A stretch of 29,093 bases of DNA from a virus, in the IMG/VR virus record IMGVR_UViG_3300042508_000154, positions 1 to 29,093 of that record; one strand, 5' to 3'. The notes beneath the pieces are model-generated. The model was given only the letters and a program-made list of their open reading frames with translations. It was not told the origin of the DNA and made no database searches. This document shows positions 22,501 through 29,093 of this stretch, in pieces. Both the position numbers and the translations under genes were made by a program. Positions within the stretch are counted from its first letter, which is position 1. Each line of letters starts with the position of its first letter.

Positions 22501-24884
22501 ATGTAGGACTTGCTGTAGCAACAGGAGCTTTTATTCTTATCAATAAAAGAATAAGGGATCACAACGAACATTTAAGAGTTGGGGTAACACAATACGGACT
22601 AACAGAAGAAGCTGCCAAAAAGGCGGGACTTAAGTTTACTGATTACAACTCAAAGCTTGCAGATACTGTTAAAAACATAGAAGCAATACGAGAAAGAAAT
22701 CAGTTCCTTTATGAAAGCATGCAAGATGCTGGACTTCCTATATCCATGACAATTGAAGAGTATAAGAAGCTTAAGAAGGAAGTTAAGGAAGTATATACTG
22801 ATCAAATTAAATTAATTAATCAGTCTAAAGAAAGTGAACTTCCACAAGTAGCAATAGACATTAAGACTGCTCTAATGGCTGCTGGGTTATCAGCAGATGA
22901 AGCAAGCAAGAAGATATTTACAATGTTTAAGCTTTCTGAAAAGGGAGAAAAGGCTGGTGCATTTACTGTAGGTAATCGTGCATTTAGAAATATTAAAACA
23001 GGACAAGATGCAGCCGAGGCTGCAATAAACACTTATACTACTGCCTCAGATGGTAAAGAGAAAGCACAGGCAGTAAATACAGGTCTAACTGCTATCGATG
23101 CAGGAATCATTGATATGATTGAGCAAAGTAAAAAAGCTGCTAGAGAAGACAAGAGTGGAAATACAAAAGTATTAACTCAGTATCAAGCCCAAGAAGCAAT
23201 GCTTCAAAAACTAAATAAGCTAGAATCTTCTAAAGCTGTTCTTACTGCAAAAACTAGAGCGGAAATGATTAAGCAGAATCCAGAACTTAAAAAGATTATT
23301 AATCCTATGGATACAATAGTTAGCTTATTTGAAAAGATGAATCTTGCAGCAAAGGGATTTACTGGAGATCTTTCAAAGTTAGGCGCTGAGGCTGTATCTA
23401 CACTATCAAAAGTTGCAGATTCCATATCAGAAGCAACCGTTGCTGCGAACAAAGAGGGTCTATTAAAACAACAGTACATAGATTTAAAGAAGCTAACAGA
23501 TCAACAAAAGGCATTAATGCAAGCGGCCAAAGGACAAACTGCTCAGCAACAAATAAACACTAGAGAGCAGCTAAAGGGTTTGCAAAAGCAAATAGATGCT
23601 AATAATAAACTTGCAGAGTCAAGACTAAAAGCATTAGATGCAGCAAAGCAAGAGGGCGATATTGCAAGACAAATTGCAAAAGCACAAGCAGCATACGAAG
23701 CAGCTTTAGCAACAGGCAATACTGCTGCAGCACAACAAGCAAGCTTAGATATTCAAGGTCTGCAATCAGATCAGCAATACAACTCTCAAAAGAAAGCAAT
23801 TGAAGATGCTCTTAAGCTAGCCAATGCTCCTCTTGAGGCTAAGATAAAATTAATTAATGACGGACAACAAAAGATGTCAGACAATGCATCAATTGCTGCA
23901 GAAAAATTGGGCTCATTAAATGCAAGGATTGATAAGCAAAAACAAAAGATTGATGATGTTAATCAAGCAATGGTCACCTTAGCACTAAATGCAGCTGCTG
24001 CAGGAAAAAGTATAGAGGATTATATTAAGTTTGGAACTGATGAAGACCCAAATGCTGGTAGAGAGGCTGCTGCAGGCCTTGTTGGAGCAGTAAGAACAGC
24101 AAAGCCTGGAACAGTTCCTGAATTTAAACAACCAACTCATCCAAAGGGTGTTAAAACTCCAATTGATGTAGGTACCCAAGCCCTGGGAATAATGGGCGGG
24201 GTAGAAGGAGCTATTACAAAAGGATTAGCCTCAAAGGGTATTCAAATGGGCAGCGGAGATATTATTATTAATGGAAAGAAGATGGATGTTGGCCAATCAA
24301 ATGCTACTGCTAAGATTAGTTCTGTTCCTACAACTTTAGGCGTAACCGCTGGAGCCTATGCAGGATCTACAATTATTCATCCATCTACACTTATGGCAGC
24401 AGGAGCATCTCAAATATCTGATGGCAAACGAGGCTCTACTTGGGTTGGTGTTGAGTTTGTAGATAAAAATGGTAAAAAGTGGAAGGTAACTTCTGATGCA
24501 GGGAGAGCTGGTCTTAACGTTCAAGCAGTAAAAGCTGGTTACGGAACAATGAAGCTTAATCCAAATGTTCCTACTATTGTCGGAGACCGTGGACCAGAAA
24601 TGGCATTTGGCGGAATGGTTATTCCTAATATGGCTAAGGTACCATATGCTTCACCTAGATACGATATTAAGCAAGCAGCAAAAATGTTTGAACCAATGCG
24701 TGATTCAGGGGTAGGACAAGGTGTAATTAATTATACACAACATATTCATGCCTCTCCAGGAATGAATGAGGATCAATTAATAAGTAAAGCAAAGGTTGCA
24801 GCATATGAATTCTTGCAGGCCAATATAAAAACTAATGCTAAAATGAAGGGCAACCCAATGAATGTAGGTATTAAAAACACATGA
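16578..24884 (+). CDS. Tape measure protein with inserted domains
   Basis: 2768 residues, the largest gene here. The N-terminal part (about 170-600) matches the TP901-type tape measure core: TVGLTVPLAAFGMAAQKAF, a helical region with GEVDRQEAMKATLAIQNAFK, and a hydrophobic stretch at about 538-567 ending IGYVTKGIF. From about 900 the protein is modular. Gly-Gly linkers with PG-rich motifs (KGGIVPGTGNTDTY at 906, KGGQVPG at 1305, IGG at 1655, MGG at 1811 with VVGEKGPELFVPRN) separate globular segments at about 1012-1300, 1335-1640 (kinase-like) and 1670-1805. Hydrophobic helices lie at about 1849-1891 and 1970-1993. A long coiled coil covers about 2315-2480, and the end has IVGDRGPEMAFGG and YTQHIHASPGMNEDQ. 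If the usual ratio of about 1.5 angstrom per residue applied to all of it, the tail would be about 415 nm; inserts may not count. No good ribosome binding site precedes ATG 16578; a TAACAT lies 6 nt upstream. Confidence 0.92.
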   Translation: MADNLITTNITANADFTSLRTQLAAVTAQLVKLQETTAGTNAKLANQIAVMNKSFAETMRSTGQFSSHFVSLTSDVEKFGRNLDRGRLKLGEYYNAWSGHTKKTSSLIRDLAKQQVMLENAIIQPIGKNAQGLMQYNVMVAKGLDEIKNKTAIARQELSIMNKVMLDGSNQLINWGKNTQWAGRQLTVGLTVPLAAFGMAAQKAFREADQELVRLTKVYGGLSATSSSELAKVRKDVSETAREIAGAYGIAYKETIALAADLAATGQEGGNLLEATRQTSRLSILGEVDRQEAMKATLAIQNAFKSSTDELTQSIDFLNAVENQTSTSLQDLVEAIPKAGPVVKSLGGDVKDLALYLTAMKEGGVNASEGANAIKSAMASLINPTKVAKEMFFGFGIDIDKIVTSNAGNLTETITDLQAALDRLDPLSKSRAIEQLFGKFQYARMSALFENLGKEGSQTLQVMDLMKASATDLANISARELTMMTESASGQFKRAWASVQADLASVGEQFLRISTKVLNVVDGIIKFFQGLPGPVKTFLNALGGLTAFAGPLIMLTGVMANFIGYVTKGIFSLRQMATGGHGFKLLTPEILAADAAAKGLATSFYSDTEATVVLTNAVNTLAASFDNLQVAASTAQVAVQPSISTVAGGVIAAGTPGGTPRYVDKNNPLIGDSYSRDMSHMIPAQTQQAGTIFGTVPGAGPVNVRIGKNPQAYMNADLPKIPGVTSVNGTSTGIVAQEAAKWHAMTAAIAMQSEAELKVLKAEVNATGTITSSLSNSYQALLPEFSEITSMAAQETALIVKQLQQSKITADEARIKVIQLNATVEAMLAETAQKIAAGQGRSVNLTTVPLTSQPVVDPVTGKSNMKEMFHKGSTKTLVDKIARALGGVRTSGAGYNIETTKPKFNKGGIVPGTGNTDTYHTMAEPESFVINKAATQRNMPTISKLIGGTPTFRNTGGMVPVVLTPGEAVIPAKIAKRNPELMLQLNGGPGNTTGMGRHQGGGVHPHPHAGKPMTDAQYRRALKMYYEFINDPNYEANVRARFIALDASEYLGVAPQIGTKKAIEIATANFDAAKDLNGSPEDWIKTRTAQLAAFDEKYSMGDKRLVKEGRSATASGLTSDNFLNRNMNRVLRSMSRNPLFAEAHEDLKSIPRATGKIQGGGGRLVETARGHAFRRSLIAQLGGVGSRGFAGFAAIMPAAFNTIAAQLQGKNFQPDVIHLKRASAIADFEEMVRKSGVPGSVDDVIQALQYDTRFVAASDKKPRVAPPSPKQKTALNMFLQAISAGKAWIPIRGKLALAGAVKLNKGGQVPGKFAQRLFGGGKALFLGMPRSIKQVEAQRAAKVAMEKASQAVKDSRFSKTPVTDYDAMLEPTSGRSFPVSGIGGVYSKNGEKVFVKPVLDEKAALAEIRATEIARDVHGLQTPNQRVVVMRDPTDRRGSRTLLALESKYNPAIANQDGKFTEDQYFRQLVASSLRGDKDLGRGNLSGNILADVGPAGVFSTASGPRDYSATMPSFKQQAMINLLGVKGSSTKKFFAEATSDIPRGMTPDQYNDRMLQEIESALPKLKQTIGRFDLNTEEKVIYNAMITRLSDARRQTYRDLHGVHSSVTMSPEKTMTPAAIAKMLAADELKRRQKGHSVSLSDNAFKTPENGFNIGGLIGNVLKGKAMHRIGAGFGPTGAPKPSMYESAPWGVNSLSIEMADKLFANTGLRKHTQKLFYDKFAAALAKEKPYGYVKMPDGKLKNGLEPDVLDSVIRSAASDLVGDRNIIKQLSPIDKDILRNKYLNWDSKKDTPLTESLKKIIFGLEKREMGGPVNAGQPYVVGEKGPELFVPRNSGGIVPNGYMKGGNIAMLGASLAPMLIASKITNPLLQTIMQTLSFIIPQMMMTAMMQTKAEGAQGRVGGLMSKIPASAKTPIFSTARGTKVAGEMLEDGTYAKGGRMLNRYGAALQNSAKSGSAVTRTLGRIGMGLTRLNVGLAVATGAFILINKRIRDHNEHLRVGVTQYGLTEEAAKKAGLKFTDYNSKLADTVKNIEAIRERNQFLYESMQDAGLPISMTIEEYKKLKKEVKEVYTDQIKLINQSKESELPQVAIDIKTALMAAGLSADEASKKIFTMFKLSEKGEKAGAFTVGNRAFRNIKTGQDAAEAAINTYTTASDGKEKAQAVNTGLTAIDAGIIDMIEQSKKAAREDKSGNTKVLTQYQAQEAMLQKLNKLESSKAVLTAKTRAEMIKQNPELKKIINPMDTIVSLFEKMNLAAKGFTGDLSKLGAEAVSTLSKVADSISEATVAANKEGLLKQQYIDLKKLTDQQKALMQAAKGQTAQQQINTREQLKGLQKQIDANNKLAESRLKALDAAKQEGDIARQIAKAQAAYEAALATGNTAAAQQASLDIQGLQSDQQYNSQKKAIEDALKLANAPLEAKIKLINDGQQKMSDNASIAAEKLGSLNARIDKQKQKIDDVNQAMVTLALNAAAAGKSIEDYIKFGTDEDPNAGREAAAGLVGAVRTAKPGTVPEFKQPTHPKGVKTPIDVGTQALGIMGGVEGAITKGLASKGIQMGSGDIIINGKKMDVGQSNATAKISSVPTTLGVTAGAYAGSTIIHPSTLMAAGASQISDGKRGSTWVGVEFVDKNGKKWKVTSDAGRAGLNVQAVKAGYGTMKLNPNVPTIVGDRGPEMAFGGMVIPNMAKVPYASPRYDIKQAAKMFEPMRDSGVGQGVINYTQHIHASPGMNEDQLISKAKVAAYEFLQANIKTNAKMKGNPMNVGIKNT
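20580..21497 (+). other. Kinase-like segment inside the tape measure protein
   Basis: Residues about 1335-1640 of the tape measure. Motifs in order: GIGGVYSKNGEKVFVKP with candidate ATP-binding Lys1396; ALAEIRATEIARD with Glu1407 or Glu1412 in the next helix; a hinge-like LLALESKYN; and RGDKDLGRGNLSGNILAD, where Asp1479-x4-Asn1484-Leu resembles the D-R-x-x-G-N-I/L catalytic loop of PI3/4-kinase and HipA-like folds. The metal-binding Asp is unclear (Asp1492 in DVG is close, Asp1507 further on). The segment is bounded by Gly-Gly linkers. This is motif reading by eye; a structure prediction would decide. Confidence 0.45.
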
Positions 24885-25348
24885 GCTATCCAATGACACT
24901 CCCAGTAGGTTCCCTATTATATTTTGATACAGGAACTGACCTTGTAAACCCAACATGGACAAAGGTCTCTGAGCACAACAGATCTAGCGCCTCTCTAGAA
25001 ATAGATAGAATAGAAAAGACTCAAAGAATGTCTAACGGATCCCTTAGAAAAATTTGGATTGCAGATAAGAAACAATTTAGCGCAAGCTGGGGAATGCTGC
25101 CAACTGATAATACAATGACAGTAGACGGAGGCATGGGCGCCTCAGAAATTAAATCTTTTTATTTAAATAAAGGCAAGGGTGCCTTCAAGGTAAAGATATC
25201 ATACAACGGAGTAGCGGCTAGAGATGAAATTATTTTAATGTCATTTACCTCATGTAATTTTACAGTTATGAAAAGAAACGTTAAGTCTTCTTCAGCTTCC
25301 GTCCCACAAGAATTTTGGGACGTCTCTCTCTCCTTAGAAGAGGTATAA
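24881..25348 (+). CDS. Distal/minor tail protein
   Basis: 155 residues, ATGA overlap with the tape measure gene. It has a beta-sandwich-like pattern: WTKVSEHNRSSASLEIDRIE, then QRMSNGSLRKIWIADKKQFS, SWGMLPTDN, and a second half with FKVKISYNGVAARDEIILMS. The phrase RMSNGSLRK with a following aromatic strand is one I associate with minor tail proteins next to the tape measure in actinophages. It may be a Dit-like or tube-like adaptor at the tail tip. The stop overlaps the next start (TAATG). Confidence 0.6.
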   Translation: MSYPMTLPVGSLLYFDTGTDLVNPTWTKVSEHNRSSASLEIDRIEKTQRMSNGSLRKIWIADKKQFSASWGMLPTDNTMTVDGGMGASEIKSFYLNKGKGAFKVKISYNGVAARDEIILMSFTSCNFTVMKRNVKSSSASVPQEFWDVSLSLEEV

Positions 25349-28300
25349 TGATACAGGTATCAGCAAATACAACGAATGCCTTAAGCAAGGCCGTAAACGT
25401 ATCTGTAACTAACGGATGTCGTGTTGAGTATAATATGAACGACCTAATATCAGGAGTGGCTGTAACAGCCCCTGAAGGCGTTATAACAGCAACCCTGACT
25501 GCTCCACAGAATCAAGGCGGATATCAATATAAGCCTTTTGAAAAGCTATTTCCAATAAAAAGCATTATTGATCCAAGACGCCCAAAGGTAGCTGGGATTC
25601 AATATATGATTGCAGCAGACCCAAGCCTTAGCACAACACTTGCTGCTAGTGGGTCAGCAGATGGTAAAACATATGCGGCGGCAAAGGAATTAAATAAAAG
25701 ACTATATTTTTCTGGAATAAAAACTGCTTATAAATATTGGGTAACCCCAAAGGCAGCAAGCGGAAGTACCTCTTTAACAAATTGTATATTAACTGTTTCA
25801 TACCCAGCAGTAAAAACTGCTGCAGCAAATAAAATTGTTCTTAAGTTTGAAACATCTCACTCCAAACCTACATCCTGGAACGTAAAACTTTTAAGTCTAT
25901 CTGGAGTAGAGTCTACAATATATACAGGAACAACTTGCCCAGATAACGGAATAGTAAACTTATACTACAACGGATCGGCTTGGGTAGACGTAGAACCTGC
26001 AACCGTTTCTACAGGGGTAGACCTAAGCGGGTTGAAGTTACAAGTTAATAGTATAAGTACTGCAGGCGGGTACCTAGGAATAATTGAAATATCAGCAAGA
26101 CTAGTAAAGGATGTAACAGACATTCTTCAATCATTTGATATATCTCAGAACTCATCAGACTCAATCAATGGCTTAGTCCCAGTTGGAGATGTAACAGCAA
26201 ACTATTTAAGACTTAGTTTAAATGCATACGATAAGTCCTATGACAATTATGATAAGACTAAAGCTTTTAATAAAAACAAATTAAGCCTTTATGAAAACAT
26301 TACAATTAGACCACACGTTATAGTTGAATCAGAAAAAATTAATCTAGGTGTTTTTTACCTTGACTCATATGAGGTAGATGAATTTGGAGAAGTTTCTATT
26401 AATGCATTAGATGGGGCAAGAGAACTTCAGTATATTAAGCCACCAGATATTGTAACAAAGGACATGTCCACAGTTGCTATAATCAGAAGACTGTTAGATT
26501 CAGTTGGATTTTCCAATTATAAATTTAATCTAGTAGATACCGATACCTCTATTGTTGCTCCCTACTACTGGTACACCGATCCTCAAAAGACAGTTTGGCA
26601 GCACATACAAGATTTATGTAAGGACACTCAGATGATTGCTGTTTTTGACAACAACGATGTTCTGCAATTTTATCCAAGAGGATATATATTTAATACAGCA
26701 AAAAACCCAGACGCTTCTTTTAGATATAGCAATACAGCAGATGGAAAGCTAGCAAACATATCAGGAATATCAATTGAAAATGTTCCATCAGTAAAAGCTA
26801 TTAAAGTTATGTATAGCCCACAGCTTACATCTAATTATGATGGAGATGCCGACAACCTTTATACTTCCCCAGTAGTCACACTTGGATCAGCAGCACTAAT
26901 GGCTGATTTGCCAAAGGTTGCTACAGCAGAAACAGATGCACCAAAGGGAGTAATTAAATTAAGGCCAGTAGAAATTTCAGGAGCCGCACAGCAATTTTAT
27001 TCCTACACAGGGTATTTAGTTTTAGGAAAAGAAATTATTGAGTATGACGCTATTAAGTTTGTTTATGAGCCAGCTTCAGGAAGCCCAGCCGTTGCGTATA
27101 AGTGGATAAAGAATGAATCAGACATACAGTCTAACTTAGGTCTTGCTAAGCCTAACACTTTTAGGCCAACAGGTGAGTACAGAATTAAAGAAAGAAATGT
27201 TTTTAATGCAGTAACTGCCGATGCTGATTTAACACATAGCGCAGATATTGATTCCCTAAGAATGGAATGGACGGGACAAAAATGGAACTCAGAGACTGGA
27301 AACTTTACTCCTGACAATACTGAATCAGCATTTACTTTAAAAGAAGTTGCTATTAAAGATGAGAACGGTAAAGACTTAGCAAATCCAAATAATTTATTTA
27401 GTGCCATACCTAGGTCAATGATGACAATTTTTGCCCCGCTGGGAACATTAAAAGATAGTACACAAGATCCAACCATAAAAGAGCCTGTTCCAAACAAGAT
27501 ATATACTCTTGTAACAACAGATACGGCTAAATATCTTAAGGGGGAAAACTTTTCGATTGGAACAAATATGTATTTCCCATTGTTAAAGAATTCAAAAGGC
27601 GAAGCCACGGGAGAGCAAAGAACAATTTCGGGTATAGCATTTTCATTAAACTCAACTAACAAAAGTGGTTATTTTTTATCAGTAGCAACAACCCAAAACA
27701 CAAGTGCAGATAAAGGATTTAGAGAACTTTCATTTTACAAAATTGTAGACGGAAAACTTATTAAGATGACTGACTCACAAAAAGAAGAAGACGGTAGTAT
27801 CTTGACAGGAATAAGTGGAGGAAGACTATATAGAATAGATATCCGTGCAAATTATTCTGTACCTACAGGAGGATCCGCTAAAGTTTTAACTTTAAGAATA
27901 TCTATTAATAACAAAGAGTTTATTGTGGTAGACCAGTCTCCAATAACAATTACAGAAAAAATTGGAATTGCTTCCCTTCAAGGGGTATCAGCATTTGACT
28001 ATGTTTATGCTTCTGCTATAGATGAATCAGACTTTACTGCTGATAAAAAATATAATCCTTACAAAGGATTTATGGGCGGAGAGTCTACAATCATTAAAAC
28101 ATTCGGAGAGTTTATTTTTAATCAAAAGGGACAAACCGAAAGCACCTCGTGGGTCAGAGAGTTTGGTCCAGTTGCAAGAGAACTTAAAAAGATTACAGCT
28201 AGGTATACTACTCCAGGCTTTCCGCTTTACCCAAGCCTAGTAAATAATCCAGATGTAACAATTGCTGGAACCTCAATAGATTCTTTTGGAATGGACATCT

Positions 28301-28746
28301 ATGTAATAAACAACACTGGAACATTTACGGATCTTGCTAATAGCGAAGAGAAACAGTTTGTCGTGGTTGGCAACTATATCGTGCCTTCAGATCCATTTGA
28401 ATATATTGACCCAGCACTTACAGATGAAGAAAAAAAGGAAATTGTAGGCTTTGACTCCACATGGATTCAGAGGGAGTCAGAAGCAATTGAGCTATCTAAG
28501 TTTATGACAAAGCAGTGGTCTAAGCAGCAAAAGGTTGTCACACTAGAAACATTTTTTAATCCCCTAATACAAATAGGAGATATTGTGGAAATTTCTTACC
28601 CAGATAATGGACTATATTCTTCTGAAAACTCAACGATACCCTCTGGGTTTCAGGCTAATAAATTTGTTGTTCTGTCTATTGATAGTACCTACGATAAGGA
28701 TTCTCCGCCTACAACAAACATAGCGTGTAGGTCAATTTATACATGA
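25348..28746 (+). CDS. Large minor tail / baseplate hub-like protein
   Basis: 1132 residues from ATG 25348, chosen because AGAAGAGG lies just upstream and the ATG overlaps the previous stop; in-frame codons upstream from 25315 lack such support. Residues 1-250 are a beta-rich N-terminal part. About 255-480 has hub-like features: SINGLVPVGDVTANYLRLSL, then LYENITIRPHVIV, FYLDSYEVDEFGEVSINALD and WQHIQDLCKDTQMIAVFDN, ending LQFYPRGY. Residues about 695-895 look like an inserted LamG/jelly-roll unit with GRLYRIDIRANYSV and LRISINNKEFIVV. The C-terminal part (about 950-1132) has more tail-hub strands such as NPLIQIGDIVEISYPDNG. Position after the tape measure and Dit-like genes supports a central tail tip role. 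Confidence 0.7.
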   Translation: MIQVSANTTNALSKAVNVSVTNGCRVEYNMNDLISGVAVTAPEGVITATLTAPQNQGGYQYKPFEKLFPIKSIIDPRRPKVAGIQYMIAADPSLSTTLAASGSADGKTYAAAKELNKRLYFSGIKTAYKYWVTPKAASGSTSLTNCILTVSYPAVKTAAANKIVLKFETSHSKPTSWNVKLLSLSGVESTIYTGTTCPDNGIVNLYYNGSAWVDVEPATVSTGVDLSGLKLQVNSISTAGGYLGIIEISARLVKDVTDILQSFDISQNSSDSINGLVPVGDVTANYLRLSLNAYDKSYDNYDKTKAFNKNKLSLYENITIRPHVIVESEKINLGVFYLDSYEVDEFGEVSINALDGARELQYIKPPDIVTKDMSTVAIIRRLLDSVGFSNYKFNLVDTDTSIVAPYYWYTDPQKTVWQHIQDLCKDTQMIAVFDNNDVLQFYPRGYIFNTAKNPDASFRYSNTADGKLANISGISIENVPSVKAIKVMYSPQLTSNYDGDADNLYTSPVVTLGSAALMADLPKVATAETDAPKGVIKLRPVEISGAAQQFYSYTGYLVLGKEIIEYDAIKFVYEPASGSPAVAYKWIKNESDIQSNLGLAKPNTFRPTGEYRIKERNVFNAVTADADLTHSADIDSLRMEWTGQKWNSETGNFTPDNTESAFTLKEVAIKDENGKDLANPNNLFSAIPRSMMTIFAPLGTLKDSTQDPTIKEPVPNKIYTLVTTDTAKYLKGENFSIGTNMYFPLLKNSKGEATGEQRTISGIAFSLNSTNKSGYFLSVATTQNTSADKGFRELSFYKIVDGKLIKMTDSQKEEDGSILTGISGGRLYRIDIRANYSVPTGGSAKVLTLRISINNKEFIVVDQSPITITEKIGIASLQGVSAFDYVYASAIDESDFTADKKYNPYKGFMGGESTIIKTFGEFIFNQKGQTESTSWVREFGPVARELKKITARYTTPGFPLYPSLVNNPDVTIAGTSIDSFGMDIYVINNTGTFTDLANSEEKQFVVVGNYIVPSDPFEYIDPALTDEEKKEIVGFDSTWIQRESEAIELSKFMTKQWSKQQKVVTLETFFNPLIQIGDIVEISYPDNGLYSSENSTIPSGFQANKFVVLSIDSTYDKDSPPTTNIACRSIYT

Positions 28747-28750
28747 GAAA

Positions 28751-28759
28751 TGGTAGAAT
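28751..28759 (+). promoter_or_regulatory. Extended -10 element for a leaderless minor tail gene
   Basis: TGG (28751-28753) plus TAGAAT (28754-28759), then six nt to ATG 28766. It is the same plan as at 337-354. No good -35 hexamer was found (GTCAAT at the 17-nt position is weak). No Shine-Dalgarno sequence precedes ATG 28766. Confidence 0.5.
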
Positions 28760-28765
28760 GTAAAT

Positions 28766-29093
28766 ATGAGTAATATTAAAAACCCAGCGTCCTCAACGGC
28801 AAAAGTAAAAAAGCTTTTGCTTTTTGAAGGAGACCCTTTAATTAAAACTCTTAAGCCAGACTATTATGCTATTGTTGGTAAAGACACGCTGACTGGTATT
28901 GCAGACCCTACTGGAGAAGACCCAGGAACAGACCCAGAAGATCCTGGCGAAGAGGATCCAGGTGAACCAGGTGATGGACTAAAGGCACCATCTTTGTCTG
29001 ATATAACTCTTATAAGCAAGACTATGGTTACAGACAAAAACAAAAATCAATATGTTGAGTTTGTATTTAATGTTAAAAATAGCGGCGGAGAAA
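28766..29093 (+). CDS. Start of a minor tail protein (3' partial)
   Basis: 109 codons run off the window end with no stop. The start ATG 28766 lies 6 nt after a TGGTAGAAT element and has no ribosome binding site. The first 45 residues (MSNIKNPASSTAKVKKLLLF, then DYYAIVGKDTLTGI) lead into an acidic Pro/Gly-rich linker at about 48-72 with DPEDPGEEDPGEPGDG, then a beta-rich domain starting APSLSDITLISKTMVTDKNK. The plan suggests a tail-tip protein with a flexible spacer before an Ig-like domain. The product cannot be named from this part. Confidence 0.6.
   Translation, partial: MSNIKNPASSTAKVKKLLLFEGDPLIKTLKPDYYAIVGKDTLTGIADPTGEDPGTDPEDPGEEDPGEPGDGLKAPSLSDITLISKTMVTDKNKNQYVEFVFNVKNSGGE

Noticed and set aside
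27063-27662. 199-codon minus-strand frame opposite the hub gene
   Set aside because: No start signals, no recognisable protein, and all neighbours run on the + strand without a divergent promoter.
1-29093. tRNA genes, insertion sequences, integration sites or a terminase
   Set aside because: Gaps between genes are at most about 110 nt and hold only promoters, leaders and terminators; no such features were recognised.

Overview
The window is a contiguous block of late structural genes from a tailed double-stranded DNA phage or prophage with a long, probably non-contractile tail. Every convincing gene is on the + strand, and genes are tightly packed with ATGA, TAATG or 1-15 nt junctions. No tRNA, CRISPR array, insertion sequence, integrase or terminase is visible. 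The DNA is AT-rich with the standard genetic code (TAA, TAG and TGA all end genes). Some genes have strong AGGAGG-type ribosome binding sites, but several have none and instead start 6-8 nt after a -10 box, as expected of leaderless mRNAs. Frequent leaderless starts and the gene families loosely suggest an actinobacterial host, perhaps a low-GC aquatic one; this is inference only.

Layout. 1-349: C-terminal, TPR-like end of what looks like a glycosyltransferase. 352-7275: receptor-binding/fibre module with two collagen-like Gly-X-Thr fibre proteins, a small XkdW-like protein between them, a fibronectin III/Ig-like protein, two small coiled-coil proteins that look like diverged paralogues, and a LamG-type protein. 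7338-11728: head module with a small unknown protein, portal, XkdF-like prohead protease with a nested scaffold, and HK97-type major capsid protein. 11831-14951: neck module with a SAP/Rho-N-like protein, a connector with an N-terminal Ig-like extension, a head-closure protein, a neck protein and a tail terminator. 15065-24884: major tail protein, tail assembly chaperones joined by a -1 programmed frameshift, and a 2768-residue tape measure protein. 24881 to the end: distal/minor tail protein, a large hub-like tail protein, and the start of another minor tail protein.

Regulation. Strong intrinsic terminators follow the two most abundant products (major capsid, major tail), and each is followed at once by a new promoter. 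Seven promoter candidates have recognisable -10 boxes; five have a TGn extension and six a plausible -35 box 16-17 nt upstream. Two are the same TTGCTT-N17-TAAAAT.

Most notable: (1) a kinase-like segment (PI3K/HipA-type motifs) inside the tape measure protein, bounded by Gly-Gly linkers; (2) a perfect ribosome binding site inside the protease gene that would produce the scaffold separately, while the protease itself looks leaderless; (3) a CCCAAAC slippery heptamer with a nested hairpin at the chaperone genes; (4) leaderless promoters of the form TGG-TANAAT-N6-ATG.
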